In this document: one piece after another, positions 1-8,475 of the stretch
How the letters are laid out: the number at the start of each line of letters is the position of its first letter
Position numbering within the stretch: the stretch's first letter is position 1
Source: CBDDEC01 sp965198045
GTDB taxonomy: Bacteria > Chloroflexota > Dehalococcoidia > UBA2979
DNA length: 64,000 nucleotides
NCBI GenBank assembly: GCA_965198045.1
Contig: CBDAOL010000012.1
Location: 248,001 to 312,000 of the forward strand
Direction: 5' to 3'
Translations under genes and position numbers: made by a program
Notes under the pieces: model-generated
Databases searched by the model: none
Told to the model about the DNA's origin: nothing
What the model saw: only the letters and a program-made list of their open reading frames with translations

Positions 1-6
1 GCATCA

Positions 7-819
7 ATGCCATGGCTCGAGGTACACGGCAACGACCTCTACCACGTCGAGGATGGCGACCCCTCTGCGCCTCCCCTCGTGTTCCTGCATGGCAACTCCA
101 GTTGTGGTGAAGCCTGGTGGCAGCAGTTCGACGCGTTCCGCGACCGCTTCCATGTCTTCGCCTACGACAGCGTCAACCACGGGCACTCGTCGAACTCACC
201 GCGTGACGCGGAGGAGACCGACCGCGCCGACGAGCTCGAAGGCTTCCTCGGGGCGCTGCGTATCGAGCGACCGGTCCTGGCCGGCAACTCGATGGGTGGC
301 AACACGCTGATCCGCTGGGCGACGCGGCATCCGGCCGAGGCGCGCGGCCTGATGCCCTCGGGCAGCGGCGTCCGACCGGCGGGGCAAGGGATGCCGGCGT
401 CGCGCGAGCCGCTCGACCCCGACACGCTGTTCCTGCCGATCGGCGACGCGCTGACCGACGGCTTCAAGCAGGCGCATCCCCGCATGCACGAGCGCTACCT
501 GCGCATCCGCTCGACCGCGACCCGCCTCGAGGCGCTCCGGCACCCGCGGCAGCCCGCCGCGCGCACCGTCGCGGAACGCGAGACGTTGGCCGACCGCGTG
601 GGCGCGATCGAGTCGCCGATGCATGTCGTCGTCGGGTCGCTCGACGGCGCCGAGCCAGCGGCGCGGCGGTTGCACGAGTTGGTGCCGCACTCTTCGCTCG
701 AAGTGATCGAGGGCGCGCCGCACAACGTCTACTACGAAGCGGCCGAGCCCTATAACGCGACCGTCGGGACTTTTCTGGAACAGCTTGTAGCGGTTGCGAC
801 GGGTGCGGCGGGCGACTAG
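7..819 (+). CDS. alpha/beta hydrolase
   Basis: The 270-residue protein has the alpha/beta-hydrolase layout. An HGN oxyanion motif lies at about residues 28-30. The nucleophile elbow GNSMGG places Ser95, and Asp213 and His239 (APHN) complete a plausible triad. It most resembles soluble esterase or C-C hydrolase-like members; the substrate cannot be told. The ATG lies only six bases into the window, so the promoter and any operon partner to the left are unseen. Its stop overlaps the stop of the convergent acetyltransferase gene by a few bases. Fold assignment is firm, function is open. Confidence 0.85.
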   Translation: MPWLEVHGNDLYHVEDGDPSAPPLVFLHGNSSCGEAWWQQFDAFRDRFHVFAYDSVNHGHSSNSPRDAEETDRADELEGFLGALRIERPVLAGNSMGGNTLIRWATRHPAEARGLMPSGSGVRPAGQGMPASREPLDPDTLFLPIGDALTDGFKQAHPRMHERYLRIRSTATRLEALRHPRQPAARTVAERETLADRVGAIESPMHVVVGSLDGAEPAARRLHELVPHSSLEVIEGAPHNVYYEAAEPYNATVGTFLEQLVAVATGAAGD

Positions 820-1457
820 CTCAGCGGCTTCACCATCAGGTAGTTACCGGGGCATCCGGTGTAGCGCTCGAACACCTCGTTCGTCGCTTCCCCGGCGATC
901 GCGAAGCCGTCGCGTTCGTAGAGGGCGCGCGCCGGGTTCGTCATCAACACCTGCAGCGACATCTGCGTCGCGCCGCGCTCACGCGCCTCAGACTCCGCGA
1001 TCGCGAGCAGCGCTGCGCCGACGCCTCGGCCACGTTCGCTCACAGCGACGTGGATCTCGTCGATGTGGTAGCTGCCCTCGGGGCGCTGGGTCCCGGCGCG
1101 CTCGAACAGCGGCGCGCGTGACAGCAGTCTCGGGACGATCCACGGTCCGAGGATCCAGGCGGCCCGCAGGATGAGGCCCAGGCCGAGCTCCGCTCCGCCG
1201 CCCTCGTCGGACCGGATCTGGAGCAGGCCGACGGCGCGGCCGTCTTCCTCGACGAGCCGCGTCCGCCGCCAGTGGCCGAGCGCGCGCCAGAGCGAGCGGT
1301 AGAAACGCCGCGTCCGAGGACTGTCGCTCAAGCCCAGCAACGCGAGCCCGACGCTGGTCGTCACCTGCTGTGGGTCGCCGTAGACGATGTCGGCGACGAG
1401 GTCAGCCTCCGCCTCGGCGGCGGGTCGCAGCGTCAGGCGGGGTGTATCGGCGCTCAC
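816..1457 (-). CDS. GNAT family N-acetyltransferase
   Basis: This 213-residue protein carries the GNAT acetyl-CoA loop ERGRGVGA at residues 141-148, followed by the usual helix and a late ALYERDGF motif. GNAT enzymes transfer an acetyl group from acetyl-CoA to an amine; the acceptor here is unknown. The start is GTG, preceded by a GGGGAG ribosome site. The gene follows the ArsM-like selenoprotein candidate on the same strand with about 50 bases between them, so the two are probably co-transcribed. Its 3' end meets the convergent hydrolase tail to tail. Confidence 0.8.
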   Translation of the reverse strand: MSADTPRLTLRPAAEAEADLVADIVYGDPQQVTTSVGLALLGLSDSPRTRRFYRSLWRALGHWRRTRLVEEDGRAVGLLQIRSDEGGGAELGLGLILRAAWILGPWIVPRLLSRAPLFERAGTQRPEGSYHIDEIHVAVSERGRGVGAALLAIAESEARERGATQMSLQVLMTNPARALYERDGFAIAGEATNEVFERYTGCPGNYLMVKPLS

Positions 1458-1508
1458 GGCTGCAGCTCCCCGGCTCGGTGGTTCGCAAGCCGGAGGTGAC
1501 CGTACTCG

Positions 1509-2324
1509 CTACAAGCGCCGGGCAGCGAACGTGATGCCCCGGGTGTCGAACTCGGCCGCGTCGGACTCGTGCCTCGAGCCGGAGAACACGTCGACCTCGA
1601 CGCCCCACTCGATGTCGACGAATCCGGTAGACGCGAGCACCTCGCGCCACTCTGCTTCAAGCAGAGCGCCGGCGATTCACCCGGACCAGAGGTCGATGTC
1701 GTCCTTCGCGTCCTGGGGAACCTCGCGATGCACCAAGATGTCGGCGATCTGGGCGCGACCACCCGGTTGCAGCGCCCGCCGGATCTCCCGCATCGTCGCG
1801 ACCTTGTCGGGGGTGAGGTTGACGACGCCGTTGCTGATCACGACGTCGACTTCGCCGTCCTCGACGGGCAGTTCTTCGGCGTAGCCGAGGCGGGTTTCCA
1901 CTTTCTCGAGGCCCGCCGCCACAGCGCCGATGCGCGTCTTGTTCAGCATCGCCTCGGTCATGTCGACTGCGATCACCCGGCCCGAGGGGCCGACCTGGCG
2001 GGCGGCCAGCAGCGAGTCAAACCCCGCTCCGCAGCCGAGGTCGAGCACGGTCGCACCCGCGGGCAGCCGGCCGGCGCCGAGGGGATTCCCGGTGCCCGCA
2101 AACGATTCGACGGTGGAATCTGGCAGCGAGTCGATCTCTGCAGCGTCGTAGCCAAGCATCAACGCAAGCGGCCCGCCGGTGTGGAAGTGGAACCCGAGGT
2201 CGGGCTGCATCGCGACATCGCTGTACTTGGCCTGTACCTGCGCGCGCAGCTCGCCGCGGTCGACGTTCGCCGGCCGGACCTCGCAGGCCAGCACCTCGTC
2301 GCCCGAGCGCTCCTCGACCGTCAT
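1509..2324 (-). CDS. ArsM-like SAM-dependent methyltransferase, probable selenoprotein (in-frame TGA at 1677-1679)
   Basis: The reading frame begins at ATG 2324 behind a GAGGGGA ribosome site; a GTG at 2369 is the alternative. It encodes a Rossmann methyltransferase with motif I LDLGCGAGFDS, motif II VIAVDMTEAM and the family motif SNGVVNLTPDK. At codon 216 there is a TGA, after which the same frame continues for 55 codons to a TAG. The text around the TGA reads DIDLWSG-U-IAGALLEAEW, and the ArsM family normally has WTGCIAGAL there, so TGA stands in for the conserved cysteine. The tail ends in GITFAARRL, which matches the family's usual ending. A stem-loop follows the TGA. Neighbouring genes use TGA as stop. 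I read this as selenocysteine insertion. A plain nonsense mutation is the alternative. The SNC cysteine of true arsenite methyltransferases is Gly here, so the substrate may not be arsenite. Confidence 0.75.
1645..1679 (-). promoter_or_regulatory. bacterial SECIS-like stem-loop behind the TGA codon
   Basis: On the minus strand, five bases after the TGA, a stem forms. Its upper part is seven perfect pairs, CTCTGCT-TGA-AGCAGAG, with an apical loop containing G at its second position. Below are a G-U and a C-G pair, a mismatch and two more G-C pairs. The loop starts 17 bases after the TGA. From memory of the bacterial SECIS model (short upper stem, G among the first loop bases, loop 16-37 bases from UGA), this fits. 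Part of the palindrome is constrained by the conserved ALLEAEW codons, so chance cannot be excluded. Confidence 0.6.
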
Positions 2325-2364
2325 CGCGTCCCCTCGCGCGCCCTCAGCGAGGCCGCAACTCTGA

Positions 2365-2378
2365 CTCACCTTAGTGAG
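2365..2378. promoter_or_regulatory. short inverted repeat upstream of the ArsM-like gene
   Basis: CTCAC-CTTA-GTGAG lies about 40 bases upstream of ATG 2324, in the gap between the membrane-protein gene and the methyltransferase gene. Its position would suit an operator for a small repressor, but there is no regulator gene beside it and the repeat is short. It also overlaps the alternative GTG start at 2369. Confidence 0.25.
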
Positions 2379-2480
2379 CGAACCCGACGAGCACTAGACC
2401 GCCGCGACGCCAGTGTCTGACACACGCGAGGGCGCTCGCTGAGGTCGCGGGCGATCGTCGAGCAATAGGCGGCCGCGCCG

Positions 2481-3026
2481 CTAGCGGACGCGCAACGAGA
2501 GGAACGTGTCTTTGAACGTCGACCATGGCTTGAACTCGGCGAAGTGCAGAATGTATTCCTGCGCGATCTTCGGGATGTAGAGCGCGACGAGGACGATTGT
2601 GAGCTGACGGGCGTTCTCGGGGACGAGCCGCGGGTACCAGCGGACCGTGATCAGGTAGTAGAGGTACCAGTTCTCGAAGAGGTTCGGGAAGATGAAGAGC
2701 AGGATGCGCGCGCCCGTCAGCGTGAACGCGACGAAGCCAACGAGGCGTAGCACGAAGAGCACGATCGAGGTGTTGCGTGCCAGCGCCGCCCAGCGCAGCG
2801 AGACGATGAACTCGAACGTCAGGTAATAGAGGTCGAGCGGCTTGTCCGTTTCCTGGTAGTTCGTGCCGAAGCCCGGCTCCTCGCCGATCAGGTTCGCGAT
2901 GATGTCGACGAGGATCACGTCGACCGCGTCGACGATCATGGAGGCGATGCCGCCCACCAGCGGCCAGCGGAAGATCGACAGCGGCAGGATGATCCGCACG
3001 GCGATGACGATGGTGCGTGCGATCAT
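2481..3026 (-). CDS. integral membrane protein of unknown function
   Basis: The 181-residue protein has about four hydrophobic segments: an N-terminal one, then roughly residues 35-50, 85-115 and 135-160. Between them are aromatic-rich loops such as NLFENWYLYYL. I do not recognise a family. Its ATG overlaps the stop of the upstream symporter gene in an ATGA arrangement (3023-3026), so the two are translationally coupled and probably work together in the membrane. No signal peptide cleavage motif or catalytic motif was seen. Confidence 0.7.
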   Translation of the reverse strand: MIARTIVIAVRIILPLSIFRWPLVGGIASMIVDAVDVILVDIIANLIGEEPGFGTNYQETDKPLDLYYLTFEFIVSLRWAALARNTSIVLFVLRLVGFVAFTLTGARILLFIFPNLFENWYLYYLITVRWYPRLVPENARQLTIVLVALYIPKIAQEYILHFAEFKPWSTFKDTFLSLRVR

Positions 3027-4459
3027 TCGCTGGCCTCCCGGGCTTCAATGGCGGCGCGGACGGTCTCGGCGGTCACCGCATCGGGCAGCCAGTAGCGTCG
3101 GAACACGAGGTAGCCGACGAGCGTGGCAGCGCCCCCGACCGGCCCCACGAGCCGTATGCCCAGCGGGTTGTCGGCGGTCGAACCGATGAACAGGAGCAAC
3201 GCCAGCAGCGCCGGCGCGAGGGCGGACGCCACCTTCTCGAACATCGCTTGCGTTGCGTAGTACGTCGCCTCACGACGCATGCCCGTCTGCAGCGCGTCGT
3301 AGTCGGTGATGTCCGCGATCAGTGCGTTGGGAAAGGTCTGTACCGGCGCCAGCGGGAGGCCCATGAGCGCGGCGAAGACGAGGGCATGCAGCAGCGTTGA
3401 TCCGGGGCCGAGGCCGATGAAGAACAGGAACGGGAACACGATCGCCGCGAACAGCATGCCGCGCGAGTAGACCCAGCGTTTCCCGAATCGCTGGGCGTAC
3501 GTGACGATGAAGGGCAGCGCGAGGATCACCGTCACGATGGCGAGGCCCAGCATCGCCTCGACCGGTCCGACGGCTACGCCGGTGCCGGGGATATCGATGT
3601 CGGCGGAGCCCTCGACCCCGCCTTCGATCACCGCCTCCGCCAGGAACGGCAGGGCGCCGGTGATCATCTGCACGCCCATGTTGTAGAGGATGAAGCTCGG
3701 CAAGAAGACGAGGAACTGGTCGTTGCGCAGCGACGTGAGGATCGCCTGCCAGAACGACTCCATGTGTTCTTCGTCCTCATGCGCCTCGGCGGTGCGCTTG
3801 GCTGGCGCCCATGCGCCTGCCAGGGAGACATAACGCGACGTGAGGGCGACCGCACCGATGACGACAGCCATCGTCGGGAAGCCGAAGACGTTCTTCAGCA
3901 CCGTCGCCAGGATCAACCCGAAGACTGCGCCGACCACGCCGAGCACCACCTGCCACGAGACGATGTACAGCCGGTCGTCAGCGCGAGGTGCGATCTCCGG
4001 TAGGAGCGACTCGAACGGGCCGCCCGAGAGCGTGCTGAAGAGGTGGAAGAACCAGAGCACGATGATCAGGTAGATCAGGTTCGCGAAGCTCTCGTGGGCA
4101 TCGGGCGGGGTCCAGAGCAGGATGAAGAAGAGCGAAAGGAACGGCGTCGCCAGCAGGACGTAGGGGATGCGCCGGCCCCACCGCGTCTTCGTGCGGTCGG
4201 AGAGGAAGCCGATCAGCGGGTCGTCGAGGGCCTCGGCGAGCCGCACGCCGGACAAGGCCAGACCCGCGAGCACGATCGGGATGCGCTGCGGGATATCGGC
4301 GTCGCTGCCGGGTGCGTAGAAGAAGAGCAACAGCAGGTCCATGCTGCGGCTGATCGCATTGCCGCTGATGCTGCCGGAGGAGTACAGCAGCCGATTGGCG
4401 AGCGGCAGCCGCGGGCCTTCGGCGGCCATGGCGTCTCCGCCGGTCGTGTCGGCGGTCAC
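3023..4459 (-). CDS. GPH-family (MelB-like) cation symporter, MFS superfamily
   Basis: At 478 residues with about twelve hydrophobic segments, this matches the glycoside-pentoside-hexuronide:cation symporter family. The decisive motif is DPLIGFLSDRTKTRWGRRIP in the loop between helices 2 and 3. Such proteins import sugars or related solutes with Na+ or H+; some distant members move lipids. The GTG at 4459 has GGAG at a suitable distance; an ATG ten codons later (MAAEG) is also possible. It is the first gene of a two-gene unit with the downstream membrane protein. Confidence 0.82.
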   Translation of the reverse strand: MTADTTGGDAMAAEGPRLPLANRLLYSSGSISGNAISRSMDLLLLFFYAPGSDADIPQRIPIVLAGLALSGVRLAEALDDPLIGFLSDRTKTRWGRRIPYVLLATPFLSLFFILLWTPPDAHESFANLIYLIIVLWFFHLFSTLSGGPFESLLPEIAPRADDRLYIVSWQVVLGVVGAVFGLILATVLKNVFGFPTMAVVIGAVALTSRYVSLAGAWAPAKRTAEAHEDEEHMESFWQAILTSLRNDQFLVFLPSFILYNMGVQMITGALPFLAEAVIEGGVEGSADIDIPGTGVAVGPVEAMLGLAIVTVILALPFIVTYAQRFGKRWVYSRGMLFAAIVFPFLFFIGLGPGSTLLHALVFAALMGLPLAPVQTFPNALIADITDYDALQTGMRREATYYATQAMFEKVASALAPALLALLLFIGSTADNPLGIRLVGPVGGAATLVGYLVFRRYWLPDAVTAETVRAAIEAREASE

Positions 4460-4839
4460 GCGGGAACTCCATACGCGCCGCCATCCGCCGCCATATCACG
4501 CCCTCGACGAACCAGGGCTGAGCAGAGGAAGCGCGCGACGAAGGCAACTGAGAAGCGGTAGCTGACTGGCGTCACTCCGGACGGACCGCTTGCGCCGGGC
4601 CCGTTACGACCGCGCGCTGCCGCATGTCCGGAACGGGGAACTGCGGCCGAACGTCCGCTGGTAGGGGTGTCGCCGGCCGCTTCATCCCGCGGACTCTACC
4701 ACTCTTGTGATAATACGAGCGGACATGTGCACCGCCTCGCGTCCGAATCGTGTTGGGGCAGTGCGCTGCGGTGACACTTAGAATCGAAACGTCGAGGGGT
4801 CACCGGACCTCGGCTCGACGGCGTGCGAGTCTGCGGTGA
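4460..4839. other. intergenic region with a possible promoter for the sigma-factor gene
   Basis: No coding frame convinces in these 380 bases between divergent genes. At 4706-4714 the sequence TGTGATAAT resembles an extended -10 element on the plus strand, about 120 bases ahead of the sigma-factor frame. No clear -35 was seen. The stretch is more AT-rich than its surroundings. The promoter call is weak. Confidence 0.3.
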
Positions 4840-5442
4840 GCGAGGAGTGATCCCGTCGCGGCGCCCGAGCGAATACCTGATGAGGCGATCGAGCGGATCG
4901 CGCGTTCGCTGCGTGACGGTGACGCTGGCGCGCTCGCAGACCTCTACGACCTCGTTGCGCGTCGAGCGTTTGGCTTGGCGTTGCGAATCGTGCGCGATCG
5001 GAGCCTGGCGGAGGATGCGGTGCATGACGCATTCGAGCAGCTCTGGCGTCAGCGGGAGCGCATCGACACCGCGCGGGGACGCGTGGACGCGCTGGCGCTG
5101 ACCGTGGTGAGACGTCGCGCGCTCGACCTCGCGCGGGCGAGTGGCCGCCGCACGCGGCGCGAGGCGGAACTGCCGGCCACCTTCGACCTGGCCGACCCTG
5201 CCGCGGAGGACGTGGCGACTGTGCTCACGCGAGGGGTCGAGGCGCGACAGGTGCGGGCCGCCATGGGCGCCCTGCCCGCAGCGCAGCGCCGCGTCGTCGA
5301 GCTGGCGTACTTCGAGGGGATGACGATGACCGAGATCGGTGCGGAGCTGGAAGTGCCGGTCGGCACGGCGAAGAGCCGCGCCCGCCTCGCCTTGCGGCGC
5401 CTCCGCGCCGAACTCGTTCCCGAGGGAGGCGCCCGGCGATGA
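4840..5442 (+). CDS. ECF-type RNA polymerase sigma factor (SigK-like)
   Basis: The frame encodes sigma region 2 (DLYDLVARRAFGLALRIV, then RSLAEDAVHDAFEQLWRQ) and region 4 with the helix-turn-helix MTMTEIGAELEVPVGTAKSR. About 200 residues is normal for an ECF sigma factor. It is followed at ATGA (5439-5442) by an RskA-type anti-sigma gene, the standard arrangement. The start is unresolved. After an in-frame TGA at 4837 there is no ATG, GTG or TTG until TTG 4975, which would cut off region 2. The coordinate given is the first open codon. A one-base frameshift near 4847 would join the frame to GTG 4836. Confidence 0.8.
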   Translation, partial: ARSDPVAAPERIPDEAIERIARSLRDGDAGALADLYDLVARRAFGLALRIVRDRSLAEDAVHDAFEQLWRQRERIDTARGRVDALALTVVRRRALDLARASGRRTRREAELPATFDLADPAAEDVATVLTRGVEARQVRAAMGALPAAQRRVVELAYFEGMTMTEIGAELEVPVGTAKSRARLALRRLRAELVPEGGARR

Positions 5443-6137
5443 CTGATGTGCCCCGCCTGAGCTGCGACGAAGTCGCCGAACTGACCGGTGGCTACGCCCT
5501 CGACGCTCTCTCGCCCGAGGAGCGGCACGCGGTCGAGGCGCATGTCGACGAGTGCCAGCTGCACGAGGAGATCAGTCAGCTCAGGTTGGCGGCGGCGAGC
5601 GTCGCGCTCTCTGTCGACGAGGTCGCGCCTCCCAGCGGGCTGCGCGACCGCGTGCTCGCGATCCCCAATGCAGGCATCGTGGCCTTCGAGGCGGAACCGG
5701 CTGCGAGTGGGCTGCTCGAGTTCATCCGCCGGCCGGCGGTGGCGTACGGATTCGCGGCAGCGCTGGCTGCGTTCGCACTCCTCGTCGGGCTGGCGATCGG
5801 CAACTCGACCGGGGGCGACGGCGATACTCAAGTCGTCGCCGTCTCGGGGAGCGCCGGCGGCGGTGAGCATCGCCTCGTCTACAGCGCCGACGATGACTTC
5901 GCCGTGTTGTCGATCCGCGGACTCCCCGACCTCGATGTGAGCTTCGTCTACCAGGTGTGGCTGATCCGAGACGCTGGGGCGGTAGAGGGCGTGGGCCTGT
6001 TCTCGACACAAAACGGCGCTGCTGACGTGGCGCTCTCGCTGAGCCTCGAGGCTGGCGACGTGATCGCCGTGACGGTCGAGCCGGCGGGCGGGAGCCCTCA
6101 ACCGACGACCGAGATCTTGATTAGCGGCGCTGTCTAG
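5439..6137 (+). CDS. anti-sigma factor, RskA-like
   Basis: This 232-residue protein begins with an anti-sigma domain in which the usual zinc motif HxxxCxxC is HVDECQLH, so the last cysteine is a histidine. A single membrane helix lies at about residues 99-120 (AYGFAAALAAFALLVGLAIG). The outside domain has the RskA motif YQVWLIRDAGAVEGVGLF. It should hold the preceding sigma factor at the membrane and release it on proteolysis or redox change. The ATG overlaps the sigma stop, so the pair is co-translated. Confidence 0.85.
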   Translation: MTDVPRLSCDEVAELTGGYALDALSPEERHAVEAHVDECQLHEEISQLRLAAASVALSVDEVAPPSGLRDRVLAIPNAGIVAFEAEPAASGLLEFIRRPAVAYGFAAALAAFALLVGLAIGNSTGGDGDTQVVAVSGSAGGGEHRLVYSADDDFAVLSIRGLPDLDVSFVYQVWLIRDAGAVEGVGLFSTQNGAADVALSLSLEAGDVIAVTVEPAGGSPQPTTEILISGAV

Positions 6138-6235
6138 CCTCGCTCTCCGCGGCAGCCATCAGCGAGTGATCCGAACCGACGTGCCGGGCGAATACCTCCT
6201 GGACCCAACAACAACCCGGGTTCAAGGAGGGCTCA

Positions 6236-7527
6236 ATGATCGATTTCACGAGACTTACCCCGCCGGCGCTCAGCCGGCGGGCGCTGGCGATGACCGCAAT
6301 GGTCGCGGCCGTCGCGATGTTCGCGTGGGCCGGGCTTGGCGCAGGCGGTGTCCGAAGCGCCGACCACGCCGACGCCCCGCTGGCCGCGAGCGACCGGGCG
6401 GCGGACCTGGCTGACGTGTTCGCGTTCCGCAGTCCGGAACGATCGGACAACCTCGTCGTGGCGCTAACGGTCAACCCGCTCACCGCGCCAGCCGCGAACG
6501 CCAGCTCGAACTTTGCGCCGGGGGTGAACTATACAATATCCACGTCGACAACACCGGCGACCTGGTCGCAGATGCGACGGTGACGGCGCGCTTCAGCGGC
6601 AATCCGCTGGTGTTCAGAATCACCGGCCTGGGCGATCCGATCATCGGACCGGTCACGCCGCCCGCGGCGACGGCGGGGACGCCCCAGGTAACCAACGCCG
6701 GCGGCATCCGCATCTTCGCCGGGCAGCGCGATGATCCGTTCTTCTTCGACCTCGTCGGCTTCTCGAACTTCGTGGCCGCACCGAGCGTCCCGGCGATCGG
6801 GCTGCGTCCAGCGGGCGAGACGCCGTCAGACACGCTGGCCGGTACGAACGTCAGTGCGCTGGTGATCGAACTGCCGATCGTGGCACTGACGGGCGCCGCC
6901 AGCAGCGACACTGGGGTGATCCGAGCATGGGCCACCACGGAGCGGGCGGGCCAGCGGGTGGACCGGATGGCCATTCCGGCCATCAACACCGCGCTGATCC
7001 CCAGCGCCCAGAAGGACGCCTTCAACATGGGCGACCCGGCCGACGATGCGGCCACCTTCGGCGCGACGGCCGCGGCTACGATCGCCGGTCTGCGCAGCGC
7101 TCTTGAGCCGCTGTTCGGCGCCGAGGATGGCGGACCGCTGGGCAACCTCGACGCTGCGACCGTCTCGGGCGCCTTGATCCCCGACGTGGTGACGATCGAC
7201 TTCTCGGCTCCTGTCGCCTTCCCGAACGGGCGTCAGCTCACCGATGACGTGATCGATGCGGCGCTGGGCATCGTGCTCAACCGCGGTGGCGCTGCGGGCG
7301 TCGGCGATGCGATCGACGGCAACGACGTGCCGTTCGGCTCGACGTTCCCGTATCTCGCCGCTCCGCACGCCGGCGCCGCGCCCGCTCCGGCGGACACCGG
7401 CAACGCCGGCCTCACGACCGAGGCGGGTGGCGGAGTGGTGACCCTGCCGCTGGTTGCCGGGCTCATGTTCGCGCTGCTGGCAGCGACGCTGGGGCTACGC
7501 GAGCTGCTTCCGAGGCGCTCACAGTAG
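6236..7527 (+). pseudogene. DUF4331 secreted protein, frameshifted near 6530
   Basis: A strong AAGGAGG site lies six bases before ATG 6236. The N-terminus has a long signal peptide (about residues 15-42), then SADHADAPLA and LADVFAFRSPE, the opening of DUF4331 proteins. Near 6527-6531 the frame changes. The continuation YNIHVDNTGDLVADATV starts at 6532 in the next frame and runs to 7527, ending in a C-terminal membrane helix and a basic tail. The two halves together match one family member of normal length. A single-base error or a young pseudogene explains this equally well. The gene follows the sigma/anti-sigma pair by about 100 bases and may be its target. Confidence 0.75.
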
Positions 7528-7562
7528 CCTCGGGCAACCGAGCCGCACTAAGCGACTGCGAT

Positions 7563-7605
7563 GAGGGCGGTCCGAGGTCAGCGATGCTGGCCGCGGACCG
7601 CCCTC
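7563..7605. terminator. long hairpin after the DUF4331 gene
   Basis: GAGGGCGGTCCG and its exact reverse complement form a 12-bp stem. Inside is a further seven-pair stem (GGTCAGC with GCTGGCC, one G-U), separated by one mismatch and capped by GAT. It starts 36 bases after the DUF4331 stop and ends 120 bases before the next gene. There is no T-run, so termination is inferred from position and stability. Confidence 0.55.
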
Positions 7606-7724
7606 GCCGCGTGTCACGAGTGGCTCCAGACCCGTGGCTCGCCGAATTGCTGAGTATGCTGACGGCACCGATGGGCGGTCGACATCGCCGGACTTTCCGG
7701 CGGACTGGCAGCGAGGGATCACAA

Positions 7725-8399
7725 ATGTCCGAGATGACCACGTACGAACAGGTCGGCGACGTTGCACTGATCAGCTTGGATGACGGCAAGGCGAACGCTT
7801 TTGGGCCACCCCTGATCGCCGAAGTCAACGCGATGCTCGACCGCGCCGAGGCGGATGCCCGAGCCGTGGTACTGACCGGTCGCTCTGGAATCTTCTCAGG
7901 CGGATTTGACCTCAATGTGATGCGGAGTGGAGACGCCGAGCAGGCTCGTACCCAGGGGCTCGGCGGCGCACGTCTGATGATGCGTCTCTACGGCTGGCCG
8001 CGGCCCCTGGTCGTCGCCGCAACGGGACACGCCATCGCGCTGGGCGCGTTCTGCCTGCTCACCGGCGATCATCGGCTGGGTGCCGATGGTGACTTTCGCA
8101 TCGGCCTGAACGAGGTCGCCATCGGCTCGACGTTGCCACCCTTCGCGTGGCTGCTGGCGAAGGACCGTCTGTCCAAGCGCTATCTGACTCAGGCCGCGCT
8201 GACCGCCAGGATCTACGACCCACAGGGAGCGCGCGACGCCGGCTTCCTCGACGAGGTCGTGCCCGCCGACCAGCTGCGCGATGTCGCCCTCGAACACGCC
8301 ACGCAGTTGGCAGAGCACGACGAGGGTGCGTACGCCGGCATGAAGCGGGGCCTACGAGGCGAAGGGATCGACGCCGTCCTGGCCAGCCTCGAGGGCTAA
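7725..8399 (+). CDS. enoyl-CoA hydratase/isomerase family protein
   Basis: The 224-residue protein is a short crotonase-fold member. Oxyanion-hole segments are GRSGIFSGGFDLNVM and GHAIALGAFCLLTGDHRLG. The usual catalytic glutamates are not both obvious, so hydratase activity is not certain. Homologues hydrate or isomerise enoyl-CoA in fatty acid or aromatic catabolism. I chose ATG 7725 because the protein aligns from there (MSEMTTYEQVGDVALISLD) and a GCGAGGG site lies just ahead. It stands alone behind a hairpin terminator. Confidence 0.82.
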   Translation: MSEMTTYEQVGDVALISLDDGKANAFGPPLIAEVNAMLDRAEADARAVVLTGRSGIFSGGFDLNVMRSGDAEQARTQGLGGARLMMRLYGWPRPLVVAATGHAIALGAFCLLTGDHRLGADGDFRIGLNEVAIGSTLPPFAWLLAKDRLSKRYLTQAALTARIYDPQGARDAGFLDEVVPADQLRDVALEHATQLAEHDEGAYAGMKRGLRGEGIDAVLASLEG

Positions 8400-8475
8400 C
8401 AGCGACGTAATAACAGGCCCACGCAGTCGGTGTACGCTCGATCCGCCGCTGTCCCAGCGGAGTGGAGGACGTCAG

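Noticed and set aside
4836..4860. RF2-like programmed +1 frameshift at the sigma-factor start
   Set aside because: A TGA is skipped as in prfB, but there is no slippery CTT codon and no Shine-Dalgarno stimulator ahead; a base error is simpler.
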